Assembly: GCF_002412165.1 (NCBI RefSeq)
Contig: NZ_NXIA01000002.1
Location: forward strand, 353,750-417,749
Direction of reading: 5' to 3'
Length of the DNA stretch: 64,000 nt
From: Curtobacterium sp. 'Ferrero'
GTDB lineage: Bacteria; Actinomycetota; Actinomycetes; Actinomycetales; Microbacteriaceae
The notes below the pieces were generated by a model, which was not told where the DNA came from, did not search any database, and saw only the letters and a program-made list of their open reading frames with translations. Of this stretch, positions 45,140-54,995 are shown piece after piece. Both the position numbers and the translations under genes were made by a program. Within the stretch, counting starts at the first letter, position 1, and each line of letters starts with the position of its first letter.

Positions 45140-46300
45140 ATGGACATCCTCCTCCGACTCCTGGTCGCGATCGGGTTCGCCCTGCTCATCACCGCGGCCG
45201 CCGCCCTCGTGACGCACCTCGCGCTCCGCTCCCTCGCCCGCCGTGAACGCTGGGCGAGCGTGCTGTCCCGGCGCGTGAAGCACCCGTTCCGGTGGGTGCT
45301 CCTCGTCGCGCTCCTCTGGGCCGCCTTCGCGTCCAGCGTGCCGAACCGCTCCGACCTGTCGTGGCGGGCGGACGTGTCCCATGCGTTCCTCATCGCCACC
45401 ATCGCGCTCGGCTGCTGGCTGGCCTGCGAGCTCGCGATCTTCCTCGAGGACCTCGGCCTCCACCGGTTCCGCGTCGACGTCCCGGACAACCGGCAGGCAC
45501 GGCAGATCCGGACGCAGGTGCTCATCATCCGGCGGCTCACGGTCGCGGTCCTCGTCATCATCGCCATCGGCGCGATCCTCCTCACCTTCAAGGGCGTCGA
45601 GGCCGCCGGGGCGAGCGTCCTCGCGAGCGCCGGCCTCATCTCGGTCATCGCCGGCCTCGCCGCGCAGTCGACGCTCGGGAACGTCTTCGCCGGGATGCAG
45701 CTCGCGTTCTCCGGGTCGATCCGCGTCGACGACGTCGTGGTCGTCGAGCAGCAGTGGGGGCGGATCGAGGCGATCACCCTCACCTACGTCGTCGTGCACC
45801 TCTGGGACGACCGACGGTTCGTGCTCCCGTCCACCTACTTCACGAACAACCCGTTCGAGAACTGGACCAGGACCGGCAGCGAACTGCTCGGCGCCGTCGA
45901 GTTCGACCTCGACTGGCGGGTCAGCCCGAGCGACATGCGGAAGGAGCTCGACCGCATCCTCGGGACCTCCACGATCTGGGACGGTCGCACGAAGGTGCTG
46001 CAGATCACGGACGCCGTCGGCGGGACGGTGCGGGTCCGCATCCTCGTCTCCGCCCCGGACGCGGGCGGGCTGTTCGACCTGCGCTGCTACGTCCGCGAGG
46101 AGATGGTGTCCTGGATCCAGCGCACCCACCCGGACGCCCTCCCGCTGCAGCGCGTCCAGCTCACCGAGGGCGCCGCCACACGCCAGCGTCGCGGGTCACG
46201 GTCGTCCGAGGGGGACTCGCAGCTGTTCCGCGAGGGCGACGAGCGCTCGGCGATGTTCACGGGCCCGCTGCGCACGGCGGAACCGCCGTCGGAGCGCTGA
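45140..46300 (+). CDS. MscS-family mechanosensitive ion channel
   Basis: Membrane channel that releases solutes on hypo-osmotic shock. The 386-residue protein has about four to five helices, including ILLRLLVAIGFALLITAAAA and TVAVLVIIAIGAILLTFKGV. The pore-lining helix and cytoplasmic beta domain are in GLAAQSTLGNVFAGMQLAFS, VDDVVVVEQQWGRIEAI and RRFVLPSTYFTNNPFENW, diagnostic of MscS. The C-terminal ~130 residues form the vestibule, then a charged tail. ATG 45140 follows TTGCAT by 6 nt, so it may be leaderless; GGAGGG is too close to act as a ribosome-binding site. Confidence 0.92.
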   Translation: MDILLRLLVAIGFALLITAAAALVTHLALRSLARRERWASVLSRRVKHPFRWVLLVALLWAAFASSVPNRSDLSWRADVSHAFLIATIALGCWLACELAIFLEDLGLHRFRVDVPDNRQARQIRTQVLIIRRLTVAVLVIIAIGAILLTFKGVEAAGASVLASAGLISVIAGLAAQSTLGNVFAGMQLAFSGSIRVDDVVVVEQQWGRIEAITLTYVVVHLWDDRRFVLPSTYFTNNPFENWTRTGSELLGAVEFDLDWRVSPSDMRKELDRILGTSTIWDGRTKVLQITDAVGGTVRVRILVSAPDAGGLFDLRCYVREEMVSWIQRTHPDALPLQRVQLTEGAATRQRRGSRSSEGDSQLFREGDERSAMFTGPLRTAEPPSER

Positions 46301-46315
46301 CCCGCGCGACCGTGT

Positions 46316-46364
46316 GACGGACGGGAGGCCCGTGGCGGTGTCGCCACGGGCCTCCCGTCCGTCC
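46316..46364. terminator. Terminator after mscS, inverted copy of 45049-45097
   Basis: The stem GACGGACGGGAGGCCCGTGG pairs with its complement on the other side of a short loop, for a stem of about 20 bp. It is shared with the convergent 63-residue membrane-protein gene. Confidence 0.85.
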
Positions 46365-46382
46365 GCTGGTCGCGTGCCCGAC

Positions 46383-46574
46383 CTACGGCTGCCGCGCCTT
46401 GACGGCGCGGTCGTCCTCGACGACCGTGCCGATCGCCACGATGGTCGTCGCGAGCCACGCCACCCAGGTCAGTGCCAGGCGCCAGTCGCGCGGGCCCTGT
46501 CGAGTGGTCTGCAACACGCTGTAGCCGCTGATGATCGAGCTCCACACCGCACCGCTGAACATGAACTTCCGCAC
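46383..46574 (-). CDS. Small membrane protein, 63 residues
   Basis: Not recognised as a named family. The chain VRKFMFSGAVWSSIISGYSV...RLALTWVAWLATTIVAIGTV has one or two helices and a short charged tail. It is supported by GGAGGA about 5 nt before the GTG at 46574 and by a TAGCGT -10 box at 46601-46606, both on the minus strand. It converges with mscS across a shared hairpin and is divergent from the permease gene. Confidence 0.72.
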   Translation of the reverse strand: MRKFMFSGAVWSSIISGYSVLQTTRQGPRDWRLALTWVAWLATTIVAIGTVVEDDRAVKARQP

Positions 46575-46614
46575 CGGTTCCTCCTGTCGTCGTCCCCGCC
46601 ACGCTACCGGCCGC

Positions 46615-46620
46615 TACATT
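46615..46620 (+). promoter_or_regulatory. -10 box TACATT upstream of the ArsB/SLC13-type gene
   Basis: TACATT lies 45 nt before the GTG at 46666. It is divergent from the TAGCGT box at 46601-46606. Confidence 0.4.
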
Positions 46621-46665
46621 GGAGCGCCGCCGGTCACCCTGCCGGCGTGCTCGTGAGGAGTCAGC

Positions 46666-47817
46666 GTGCGTCAGGCCGTCATCGGCGGAGTCCTGCTCGT
46701 GGTCGGTGCCGTGTGCGTCGCCCTCGGGCTCCTGCCCCTGCCCGACCTCGTCGAGCTGGCCGACCGCGTCGTGCCGGTGCTGGGCTTCGTGCTCGGTCTC
46801 ACGATCGTCGCCGAGCTCGCCGCGGACGCCGGCGTGTTCGACCGACTCGCCGACCTCGCCGCACGGGTCGGCGGCGGGCGGACGATCGGCCTCTGGGCCG
46901 CGGTCGTCGTGCTCGCCGTGGTCTGCACGGTGTTCCTGTCGATCGACACGACCGCCGTGCTCCTCACCCCGATCGTCATCACGCTCGCGCGGCGTGTCGG
47001 ACTGCCGCCGATGCCGTTCGCCCTGACCACCGTCTGGCTCGCGAACACCGCGTCGCTCCTGCTGCCCGTGTCGAACCTCACGAACCTGCTCGCCGTCGAC
47101 CGGATCGGGCTCGACGGGCCGATCCCGTTCGCGGGCCTCATGGTGTGGGCGGCGCTCGCCGGGGTGGTCATCCCGTGCGCGGTGCTGCTCGTGGTGTTCC
47201 GTGGGAAGCTCTTCGGCCGGTACACGCCGGTCCCGGTCCGCCGGGCATCCGACCCGGTGTTCTTCTGGTCGGCGTCGGCGGTGCTCGTCGCGCTCGTCGT
47301 CGCGCTCACCGCCGGGGTCACGGTGTGGATCGCCGCGGTCGTCGCCGCGGTGCTGCTCGTCGTCGTGGCGGCCTTCCGGGCGCCGTCGGAGCTCCGGATC
47401 TCGCGCGTGCCGTGGTCGACGCTGCTCTTCGCGGCCGGACTCTTCGTCGTCGTGGAGACCCTGCACACCACCGGGCTCACCGACCCGATCGTCGACGCCC
47501 TGCCCGGCGGCACCGGCACGGGCTCCCTGCTCGCGCTCGGCGGCGCCGGAGCGGTCGCGGCGAACGCGATCGACAACCTGCCCGCCTACCTGGTGCTCGA
47601 GCCCGCCGCCGGACACGAGGCGCTCCGGTACGCGGCGCTCCTCGTCGGGGTGAACGCCGGCTGCCTGATCACGCCGTGGGCCTCGCTCGCCACGCTGCTC
47701 TGGCACGCCCGGCTGTCCTCCGAGGGTGTGCACCTGTCGTGGGGGCGCTACATGGCGCTCGGGTGCGTCGTCGCCCCGCTCACGGTGGTGGCCGGCGTGC
47801 TCGCGCTGCGGATCTGA
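46666..47817 (+). CDS. ArsB/SLC13-type anion permease
   Basis: A 383-residue integral membrane protein of the ion-transporter superfamily that includes ArsB, NhaD and SLC13 carriers. About ten to eleven helices are visible. Conserved features are VFLSIDTTAVLLTPIVITLA and VWLANTASLLLPVSNLTNLL, the Ser/Asn-rich hairpins of the family, repeated in mirrored form near AVAANAIDNLPAYLVL. The substrate (arsenite, dicarboxylate or sodium) cannot be assigned, and no ars genes are near. The GTG start has GAGGAG about 6 nt upstream. Confidence 0.87.
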   Translation: MRQAVIGGVLLVVGAVCVALGLLPLPDLVELADRVVPVLGFVLGLTIVAELAADAGVFDRLADLAARVGGGRTIGLWAAVVVLAVVCTVFLSIDTTAVLLTPIVITLARRVGLPPMPFALTTVWLANTASLLLPVSNLTNLLAVDRIGLDGPIPFAGLMVWAALAGVVIPCAVLLVVFRGKLFGRYTPVPVRRASDPVFFWSASAVLVALVVALTAGVTVWIAAVVAAVLLVVVAAFRAPSELRISRVPWSTLLFAAGLFVVVETLHTTGLTDPIVDALPGGTGTGSLLALGGAGAVAANAIDNLPAYLVLEPAAGHEALRYAALLVGVNAGCLITPWASLATLLWHARLSSEGVHLSWGRYMALGCVVAPLTVVAGVLALRI

Positions 47818-47857
47818 GCGGCTCCGGCCGGTCCTCGGTCGTGCAGACCGGGTGGAG

Positions 47858-48823
47858 CTACAGCCAGTCCTTGGTCTTGAACACCCGGTAGAGCACGAGC
47901 GACGACGCCACGATCAACCCCACCGAGGCGACCACCCCGCCCCAGGTCCCGTTGCCGGGGAACGGCACGTTCTGCCCGAAGAACCCCGTGATGGCGGTCG
48001 GGATCGCGATGATCGCCGCCCAGCTCGTCACCTTCTTCATGACGTCGTTCTGGTGGTTCGACGCGATGCCGAGGTTCGTGTCGAGCACGCTGCTGACGGC
48101 TTCGCGCAGCTGCTCCACGGAGTCCGCGATCGTCACGAGGTGGTCCTGGACGTCGCGGAAGTACGGCCGGATGCCGTCGACGACGAGGTCGGCGTCCCCG
48201 TGGAGCACCGACGTCACGCTGTCGCGGGTGGGCACCACGAGGCGACGGAGCACACCGAGCTGCTTCCGGAGCGCGAACGACCGTCGCTGGATCTGCCGCT
48301 CGCGACTGCTGCCGTGCTCGAACAGGTCGTCCTCGAGGGCGCTCACCTGCTGGTCGAGGGCTTCGACGACGTCCGACGCGTGGTCGACCACGGTGTCGAG
48401 GAGCGCCCACATGAGCCACGGGACGCCGTGGTCCGCGATGTCGGCGTTCGCCTCGAGCCGGTGCTCGACGTCGTGGAGGTCGACGTCGGCGCCGTGGATG
48501 GTGACCAGCGCCCGCTTCGTCACGAAGGCCTTCACCTCGTGCGTGACGAGGTCGCCCTCGTCGGTGCGCCCGGTGACGTCGTAGACGACGAGGAACAGGC
48601 TCTCGCGGTACCGGTCGAGCTTCGGTCGCTGGCCGGCCTCGAGCGCGTCCTCCACCGCGAGCGCGTGGACCCCCAGCTCGTCCTCGAGGTCGGCGAGGTC
48701 CTCCGGCCGCGGGTCGGTGTGGTCCACCCACACGAACGTGTCGGGTCCGGCGACGAGGTCCGAGACCCGTGCGACCGGGAAGTCGCGCTCCGCCGCGGTG
48801 CCGTTCCGCCACGCCCTCGTCAT
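47858..48823 (-). CDS. CorA-family divalent-cation transporter with GQN motif
   Basis: A 321-residue CorA-type magnesium/cobalt channel protein. The soluble N-terminal funnel domain contains VWVDHTDPRPEDLADLEDEL, LFLVVYDVTGR and a long central helix (DQQVSALEDDLFEHGSSRER). Two C-terminal helices follow, the first starting near WAAIIAIPTAITGFFGQNVP. The pore signature GMN reads GQN here, the form used by a subgroup of actinobacterial CorA relatives. The loop FPGNGTWGG and the second helix end in the basic KTKDWL. ATG 48823 is the start. Confidence 0.9.
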   Translation of the reverse strand: MTRAWRNGTAAERDFPVARVSDLVAGPDTFVWVDHTDPRPEDLADLEDELGVHALAVEDALEAGQRPKLDRYRESLFLVVYDVTGRTDEGDLVTHEVKAFVTKRALVTIHGADVDLHDVEHRLEANADIADHGVPWLMWALLDTVVDHASDVVEALDQQVSALEDDLFEHGSSRERQIQRRSFALRKQLGVLRRLVVPTRDSVTSVLHGDADLVVDGIRPYFRDVQDHLVTIADSVEQLREAVSSVLDTNLGIASNHQNDVMKKVTSWAAIIAIPTAITGFFGQNVPFPGNGTWGGVVASVGLIVASSLVLYRVFKTKDWL

Positions 48824-48907
48824 CACCACCCCGCCACCGTACTGTGCCGGGCCACCCCGTTCCCCAGGACGAAGCGCCGCTCCCGAGAACCGGCTGGCGC
48901 GGCGCTG

Positions 48908-48913
48908 GTAGTT
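48908..48913 (+). promoter_or_regulatory. -10 box TAGTTT upstream of otsA
   Basis: TAGTTT lies 67 nt before the otsA ATG in the divergent region shared with the CorA-like gene. Confidence 0.4.
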
Positions 48914-48980
48914 TCGGGGGCGTCCCGGTGCACCGCCACCGGTGTGCACCGACCCGGGCGAACGGAGACACCACCACCCC

Positions 48981-50573
48981 ATGGCTGCTGACCGAACCGA
49001 CCGCACCCGCTACGCCTTCGTCGTCGCGTCGAACCGTCTGCCGGTCGACCGCGTCGTCGACGAGGACGGCAACGAGGGCTGGCGGCACTCGCCCGGCGGA
49101 CTCGTCACCGCGCTCGAGCCGGTCATGCGGGCCAACGACGGCGCCTGGGTCGGCTGGGTCGGTCAGCCCGATGTCGAGGTCGACCCGTTCGACAACGACG
49201 GCATCCACATCGTGCCGGTCCCGCTCAGCGCCGGCGACGTCGAAGAGTACTACGAGGGCTTCAGCAACGACACGCTCTGGCCGCTCTACCACGACGTCAT
49301 CGAGCACCCGAGCTACCACCGCGACTGGTGGAACGCCTACAAGCGCGTGAACCAGCGGTTCGCGGACCAGGTCGCCGAGATCGCCGAGCAGGACGGCGTG
49401 GTGTGGGTGCAGGACTACCAGCTGCAGCTCGTGCCGGCACTCCTGCGCGAGGCCCGCCCCGACCTGACGATCGGCTTCTTCAACCACATCCCGTTCCCGC
49501 CGGTCGGCATCTACGCGCAGTTGCCGTGGCGCGCACAGATCCTCGACGGCCTGCTCGGCGCCGACGTCATCGGGTTCCAGCGCCACGACGACGCGAGCGA
49601 CTTCCTCCGTGCCGTCCGGCACATCAAGGGCTACACGACGAAGGGCTCGACGATCGACGTCCCGGTCGACGACCCCGCGGCGCCCCGGAGCCGCAAGGGC
49701 ATCACGGTCCGCCACGTCGAGGCCCGGCACTTCCCGATCTCGATCGACGCCGCCGGGTTCGAGGAGATCGCGCACCGTCCCGAGGTGCAGGAGCGCGCCC
49801 GCGAGATCCGCGCCAGCCTCGGGAACCCGAAGACCGTCCTGCTCGGCGTCGATCGGCTCGACTACACGAAGGGCATCCGGCACCGGATCAAGGCGTTCGG
49901 CGAACTCGTCGAGGACGGACGCGTCGCGGTCGAGGACGCCACCCTCATCCAGGTCGCCAGCCCGAGCCGGGAGCGCGTCGACACGTACGCAGCCCTGCGC
50001 GACGAGATCGAGCTGACGGTCGGTCGGATCAACGGCGACCTCGGGGTCATCGGGCACCAGCCGATCGCGTACCTGCACCACGGCTACCCGCGCGAGGAGA
50101 TGGTGGCGCTCTACCTCGCCGCCGACGTGATGCTCGTCACGGCGCTCCGCGACGGCATGAACCTCGTGGCGAAGGAGTACATCGCCACCCGCTTCGACAA
50201 CGACGGCGTCCTGATCCTCTCCGAGTTCACCGGTGCCGCCGACGAGCTCAAGCAGGCCGTGATCGTCAACCCGCACGACATCGGCGCGCTCAAGGACTCG
50301 ATCCAGCGCGCCATCGAGATGCCGCGCCGCGAGCGGTCCACGCGCATGCGCGCGCTCCGCAAGCGCGTCCGCGAGAACGACGTCGCGCGCTGGTCGCGCT
50401 CCTTCCTCGAAGCGCTCGACCGGCACGCGCCGAGCCGCGCCAAGCTCGACCCGGCCGCAGCCGACCCGGGTGACGAGCACGTCGAGGACCTGCAGGACAC
50501 GACGTCGATCTTCGACCAGGACGCCCAGACCGCGCGTGCGGCCGAGGACACCCGGGAGGCCCGTGGTGCCTGA
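48981..50573 (+). CDS. otsA: Trehalose-6-phosphate synthase
   Basis: GT20 glycosyltransferase making trehalose 6-phosphate from UDP/GDP-glucose and glucose 6-phosphate, giving the compatible solute trehalose with OtsB. The 530-residue protein has FVVASNRLPVDRVVDEDG and HSPGGLVTALEPVM at the N terminus. VWVQDYQLQLVPALLREARP, FFNHIPFPPVGIYAQLPW, LLGVDRLDYTKGIRHRIKAF and ALRDGMNLVAKEYIATRFD follow. The last ~60 residues form an acidic, likely disordered tail beyond the catalytic core. The start follows a CACCCC stretch without a strong ribosome-binding site. Confidence 0.96.
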   Translation: MAADRTDRTRYAFVVASNRLPVDRVVDEDGNEGWRHSPGGLVTALEPVMRANDGAWVGWVGQPDVEVDPFDNDGIHIVPVPLSAGDVEEYYEGFSNDTLWPLYHDVIEHPSYHRDWWNAYKRVNQRFADQVAEIAEQDGVVWVQDYQLQLVPALLREARPDLTIGFFNHIPFPPVGIYAQLPWRAQILDGLLGADVIGFQRHDDASDFLRAVRHIKGYTTKGSTIDVPVDDPAAPRSRKGITVRHVEARHFPISIDAAGFEEIAHRPEVQERAREIRASLGNPKTVLLGVDRLDYTKGIRHRIKAFGELVEDGRVAVEDATLIQVASPSRERVDTYAALRDEIELTVGRINGDLGVIGHQPIAYLHHGYPREEMVALYLAADVMLVTALRDGMNLVAKEYIATRFDNDGVLILSEFTGAADELKQAVIVNPHDIGALKDSIQRAIEMPRRERSTRMRALRKRVRENDVARWSRSFLEALDRHAPSRAKLDPAAADPGDEHVEDLQDTTSIFDQDAQTARAAEDTREARGA

Positions 50574-51348
50574 CACGAGCAGCGACCCGTCCGCCCTGTC
50601 GGCGGCCCTCGAGACGCTCGCGGCTGCGCCGCGACTGCTCGTCGCCCTCGACTTCGACGGCACGCTCGCGCCCTTCGCCGACGACCCCGCGAAGGTCGGC
50701 GCGCTGCCCGGGTCCTGGGCTGCCGTCCTCACCCTGCAGCGGGCCCGGGACACCGAGGTCGTCCTCGTGTCGGGGCGCTCCCTGGACGGACTCGCCCGGG
50801 TCACGCAGGCACCCGAGGGCATGGCGCTCGTGGGGTCGCACGGTGTCGAGTGGCGGGTCGACGGTCACGACGAGGACGCCCTCACCGAGGACGAGTCCGC
50901 CCGCGTGCAGCGACTCGGCGCGGCGATCGACGAGGTCGCGACCCGCTACCCGGGCGTTCGGATCGAGCACAAGCCCGCCGGCGTCGGCGTCCACACCCGG
51001 GGGGTCGACGCCGAGACCGCAGCGGCGGTCGATGCCGAGGCCAGCAGTGTCGCCCACGAGGTCGACGACGCCGTGCTCGAGCGCGGCGGGAAGGACATCC
51101 TCGAGTTCGCCGTCCGGCACGTCACGAAGGGCGACGCGATCGACCGGCTCCGTGAGCTCCGGGGCGCGGACGCCGTGTTCTTCGCCGGGGACGACGTCAC
51201 CGACGAGGACGGCTTCCGCGTCCTGCGCGACGGCGACGTCGGCGTGAAGGTGGGGGAGGGCGACACACTCGCCCGCTACCGGGTCGCCGACCCGGCCGCC
51301 CTGACCGAGGTGCTCAAGCAGCTCGCCCGCTCGCGCGCGGTGCGCTGA
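50566..51348 (+). CDS. otsB: Trehalose-6-phosphate phosphatase
   Basis: HAD-superfamily phosphatase converting trehalose 6-phosphate to trehalose. The 260-residue protein has the nucleophile motif ALDFDGTLAPFADDPAKVG, motif II VVLVSGRSLDGL, the TPP-specific LVGSHGVEWRVDG, and VFFAGDDVTDEDGFRVL at the C-terminal end. The GTG at 50566 has GGGAGG 7 nt upstream and overlaps the otsA stop region by 8 nt; the adjacent GTG at 50563 is an equal alternative. Coupling to otsA makes a two-step trehalose operon. Confidence 0.95.
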   Translation: MPDTSSDPSALSAALETLAAAPRLLVALDFDGTLAPFADDPAKVGALPGSWAAVLTLQRARDTEVVLVSGRSLDGLARVTQAPEGMALVGSHGVEWRVDGHDEDALTEDESARVQRLGAAIDEVATRYPGVRIEHKPAGVGVHTRGVDAETAAAVDAEASSVAHEVDDAVLERGGKDILEFAVRHVTKGDAIDRLRELRGADAVFFAGDDVTDEDGFRVLRDGDVGVKVGEGDTLARYRVADPAALTEVLKQLARSRAVR

Positions 51349-51418
51349 CCGACGCGATCCGGGCCTCCCGACAGCATGCGGACGCATGTTGTTGCCCCGG
51401 TGGTATCCCAACTGCGCC

Positions 51419-51424
51419 TAGACT
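51419..51424 (+). promoter_or_regulatory. -10 box TAGACT of ilvD (leaderless type)
   Basis: TAGACT ends 6 nt before the ilvD ATG, with no ribosome-binding site. Confidence 0.6.
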
Positions 51425-51430
51425 CACCCC

Positions 51431-53125
51431 ATGCCTGACATCGACGTGAAGCCGCGCAGCCGGGTCGTCACCGACGGGATCGAAGCAACCACCTCGCGTG
51501 GCATGCTCCGGGCCGTCGGCATGGGCGACGAGGACTGGGAGAAGCCGCAGATCGGGATCGCGTCCTCCTGGAACGAGATCACCCCGTGCAACCTCTCCCT
51601 CGACCGCCTCGCGCAGGGGGCCAAGGAGGGCGTCCACTCCGGCGGCGGGTACCCGCTCCAGTTCGGCACCGTCTCCGTCTCGGACGGCATCTCGATGGGC
51701 CACGAGGGCATGCACTTCTCCCTCGTCTCGCGCGAGGTCATCGCCGACAGCGTCGAGACCGTCGTGATGGCCGAGCGCCTCGACGGCACCGTGCTGCTCG
51801 CCGGCTGCGACAAGTCGCTCCCGGGCATGCTCATGGCCGCGGCACGCCTCGACCTCGCGAGTGTCTTCCTCTACGCGGGCTCCGTGATGCCGGGCTACGT
51901 CAAGCAGGCCGACGGCTCCTTCAAGGAGGTCACGATCATCGACTCCTTCGAAGGCGTCGGTGCGTGCAAGGCCGGCAAGATCACCGAGGCCGAGCTCAAG
52001 GAGATCGAGTGCGCCATCGTCCCGGGCGAGGGTGCCTGCGGTGGCATGTACACCGCCAACACGATGGCGTCGGTCGCCGAGGCCCTCGGCATGTCGCTGC
52101 CGGGCTCCGCCGCGCCGCCGTCGGCCGACCGCCGCCGCGACTACTACGCGCACCGCTCGGGAGAGGCCGTCGTGAACATGCTCCGCAAGGGCATCACGGC
52201 ACGGCAGATCCTGACGAAGGAGGCGTTCGAGAACGCCATCGCCGTCGCCATGGCCCTCGGAGGCTCGACCAACGTCGTCCTGCACCTCCTCGCGATCGCG
52301 CACGAGGCCGAGGTCGAGCTCACCCTCGACGACTTCAACCGCATCGGCTCGAAGGTCCCGCACATCGCGGACATGAAGCCGTTCGGTCAGTACGTCATGA
52401 ACGACGTCGACAAGAACGGCGGCATCCCCGTCGTCATGAAGGCGCTCCTCGACGCCGGGCTGCTGCACGGCGACGTGATGACCGTCACGGGTAAGACCAT
52501 GGCCGAGAACCTCGCGGAGATCGACCCGCCGGCGGTCGACGGCAAGGTGTTCCGCCCGCTCGACCAGCCGATCCACGCCACCGGCGGCCTGACGATCCTC
52601 CAGGGCTCCTTCGCCCCCGAGGGTGCCGTCGTGAAGACGGCGGGCTTCGACGCCGCGGTCTTCGAGGGCCCGGCGCGCGTGTTCGACCGCGAGCGTGCAG
52701 CGATGGACGCCCTGACGGAGGGGCGGATCCAGAAGGGCGACGTCGTCGTCATCCGCTACGAGGGCCCGAAGGGCGGCCCGGGCATGCGCGAGATGCTGGC
52801 GATCACCGCCGCCATCAAGGGCGCTGGCCTCGGCAAGGATGTACTACTGTTGACGGACGGACGATTCTCAGGCGGCACAACCGGCCTGTGCATCGGCCAC
52901 ATCGCACCGGAGGCGGTGGACGGAGGTCCAGTCGCGTTCGTGCGCGATGGCGACCGCATCCGTGTCGACATCGCGGCTCGCTCCCTCGACCTACTGGTCG
53001 ACGAAGCCGAGCTGGAGGCCCGCCGCGAAGGCTGGGCCCCGCTGCCCCCGCGTTACACCCGCGGAGTCCTCGCGAAGTTCGCGAAGCTCGTCCAGTCCGC
53101 CGCCAAGGGCGCGGTCACGGGCTAG
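51431..53125 (+). CDS. ilvD: Dihydroxy-acid dehydratase
   Basis: Iron-sulfur dehydratase forming the 2-keto acids of the valine and isoleucine pathways. The 564-residue protein has the cluster-binding cysteine regions: [34 protein letters not shown] and [20 protein letters not shown]. The C-terminal [19 protein letters not shown] holds the essential serine/glycine motif. Length is standard. It heads the ilvD-ilvB-ilvN-ilvC cluster, with only 46 nt to ilvB. Confidence 0.97.
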   Translation: MPDIDVKPRSRVVTDGIEATTSRGMLRAVGMGDEDWEKPQIGIASSWNEITPCNLSLDRLAQGAKEGVHSGGGYPLQFGTVSVSDGISMGHEGMHFSLVSREVIADSVETVVMAERLDGTVLLAGCDKSLPGMLMAAARLDLASVFLYAGSVMPGYVKQADGSFKEVTIIDSFEGVGACKAGKITEAELKEIECAIVPGEGACGGMYTANTMASVAEALGMSLPGSAAPPSADRRRDYYAHRSGEAVVNMLRKGITARQILTKEAFENAIAVAMALGGSTNVVLHLLAIAHEAEVELTLDDFNRIGSKVPHIADMKPFGQYVMNDVDKNGGIPVVMKALLDAGLLHGDVMTVTGKTMAENLAEIDPPAVDGKVFRPLDQPIHATGGLTILQGSFAPEGAVVKTAGFDAAVFEGPARVFDRERAAMDALTEGRIQKGDVVVIRYEGPKGGPGMREMLAITAAIKGAGLGKDVLLLTDGRFSGGTTGLCIGHIAPEAVDGGPVAFVRDGDRIRVDIAARSLDLLVDEAELEARREGWAPLPPRYTRGVLAKFAKLVQSAAKGAVTG

Positions 53126-53171
53126 CGTCGACACCCGCACCACCGCCATCTCTCCAGGCAAGGAACACCTC

Positions 53172-54995
53172 ATGCCCACGGAAGCAACCCCGCTGTCCGC
53201 GGCCGCCGGCACGCGCCGGACGCCGGAGGTCCTGACCGGCTCGGGAGCCGTCCTCCGGACGCTCGAGCACCTCGGGATCACCGACGTCTTCGGCCTGCCG
53301 GGCGGCGCGATCATCCCCTTCTACGACGAGCTCATGGCGTCCACGACGATCCGCCACGTCCTCGTGCGCCACGAGCAGGGCGCCGGCCACGCCGCCGAGG
53401 GCTACGCCTCGGCGTCCGGCAAGGTCGGCGTCGCGATCGCCACCTCCGGCCCCGGCGCGACGAACCTCGTCACCGCCATCGCCGACGCCTACATGGACTC
53501 GGTGCCGTTCATCGCCATCACCGGCCAGGTGTTCTCGACCCTCATGGGCACGGACGCCTTCCAGGAGGCCGACATCGTCGGCATCACGATGCCGATCACG
53601 AAGCACTCGTTCCTCGTGACCGACCCGGCCGACATCCCGGCGACCCTCGCGGCGGCGTACCAGATCGCCACGACCGGCCGTCCCGGCCCGGTGCTCGTCG
53701 ACATCACCAAGGACGCGCAGCAGAAGTCGGCGCCCTACGTGTGGCCGCCGAAGATCGACCTGCCCGGCTACCGACCGGTGACGAAGGCGCACGGCAAGCA
53801 GATCGCGGCCGCCGCGCAGCTGCTCGCCGCGTCCGAGCGTCCCGTGCTCTACGTCGGCGGCGGTGTGGTCCGCTCCGGGGCCACCGCCGAACTGCTCCGC
53901 TTCGCCGAGGCGACCGGCGCGCCCGTCGTCACGACGCTCATGGCGCGCGGCGCGTTCCCCGACTCGCACCAGCAGCACCTCGGCATGCCGGGGATGCACG
54001 GCACCGTCCCGGCGGTGCTCGGCCTGCAGGACAGCGACCTCATCATCGCCCTGGGTGCCCGGTTCGACGACCGCGTGACGGGCAAGGCCGACGAGTTCGC
54101 GCCCCACGCCAAGGTCGTGCACGTCGACATCGACCCCGCCGAGATCTCGAAGATCCGCTTCGCCGACGTGCCGATCGTGGGCGACGCGAAGGAGGTGCTG
54201 GCCGACCTCCTCGACGCGTGGGACGGCATCCCCGCCGCCGACCGCGCCGACACGTCCGCGTGGTGGCAGAAGCTCGAGCAGCTCCGGAAGGACTTCCCGC
54301 TCGGCTTCGCGGAGCCGACCGACGGCCTCCTCGCGCCGCAGGCGATCATCCGCCGCATCGGCGAACTGACCGGCCCGGAGGCGATCTACGCCTCGGGCGT
54401 CGGGCAGCACCAGATGTGGTCCGCACAGTTCATCCAGTACGAGCGTCCGCACGCCTGGTTGAACTCGGGCGGCGCCGGCACCATGGGCTACTCGGTGCCC
54501 GCGGCCATGGGCGCGAAGGTCGCCGAGCCGGACCGCGTGGTCTGGGCGATCGACGGTGACGGCTGCTTCCAGATGACGAACCAGGAACTCGCGACCTGCG
54601 TCATCAACGACATCCCGATCAAGGTCGCCGTCATCAACAACTCGTCGCTCGGCATGGTCCGGCAGTGGCAGACGCTGTTCTACGACGGCCGCCACTCCTT
54701 CACCGACCTCGAGACCGGCCACCAGACCCGTCGGGTGCCCGACTTCGTGAAGCTCGCCGACGCGTACGGTGCCCTCGGCATCCGCGTCGAGCGCGCCGAC
54801 CAGGTCGACGACGCCATCAAGCTCGCGCTCGAGACGAACGACCGCCCCGTGGTGATCGACTTCGTCGTGAGCCGCGACTCGATGGTCTGGCCGATGGTCC
54901 CGCAGGGCGTCGGCAACTCCTCGATCGAGTACGCCCGCGACCACGCGCCCAGCTGGGACGTCGAGGACGCCGACATGACCGGAGACCCCGCATGA
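53172..54995 (+). CDS. ilvB: Acetolactate synthase, catalytic subunit
   Basis: Thiamine-diphosphate enzyme condensing pyruvate with pyruvate or 2-ketobutyrate, the first common step of BCAA synthesis. The 607-residue protein shows the ThDP glutamate in [18 protein letters not shown], the FAD-site region, [20 protein letters not shown], and the ThDP/Mg motif [19 protein letters not shown] with downstream [17 protein letters not shown] lies 7 nt before the ATG. The stop overlaps ilvN (ATGA), so both subunits are coupled. Confidence 0.97.
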   Translation: MPTEATPLSAAAGTRRTPEVLTGSGAVLRTLEHLGITDVFGLPGGAIIPFYDELMASTTIRHVLVRHEQGAGHAAEGYASASGKVGVAIATSGPGATNLVTAIADAYMDSVPFIAITGQVFSTLMGTDAFQEADIVGITMPITKHSFLVTDPADIPATLAAAYQIATTGRPGPVLVDITKDAQQKSAPYVWPPKIDLPGYRPVTKAHGKQIAAAAQLLAASERPVLYVGGGVVRSGATAELLRFAEATGAPVVTTLMARGAFPDSHQQHLGMPGMHGTVPAVLGLQDSDLIIALGARFDDRVTGKADEFAPHAKVVHVDIDPAEISKIRFADVPIVGDAKEVLADLLDAWDGIPAADRADTSAWWQKLEQLRKDFPLGFAEPTDGLLAPQAIIRRIGELTGPEAIYASGVGQHQMWSAQFIQYERPHAWLNSGGAGTMGYSVPAAMGAKVAEPDRVVWAIDGDGCFQMTNQELATCVINDIPIKVAVINNSSLGMVRQWQTLFYDGRHSFTDLETGHQTRRVPDFVKLADAYGALGIRVERADQVDDAIKLALETNDRPVVIDFVVSRDSMVWPMVPQGVGNSSIEYARDHAPSWDVEDADMTGDPA

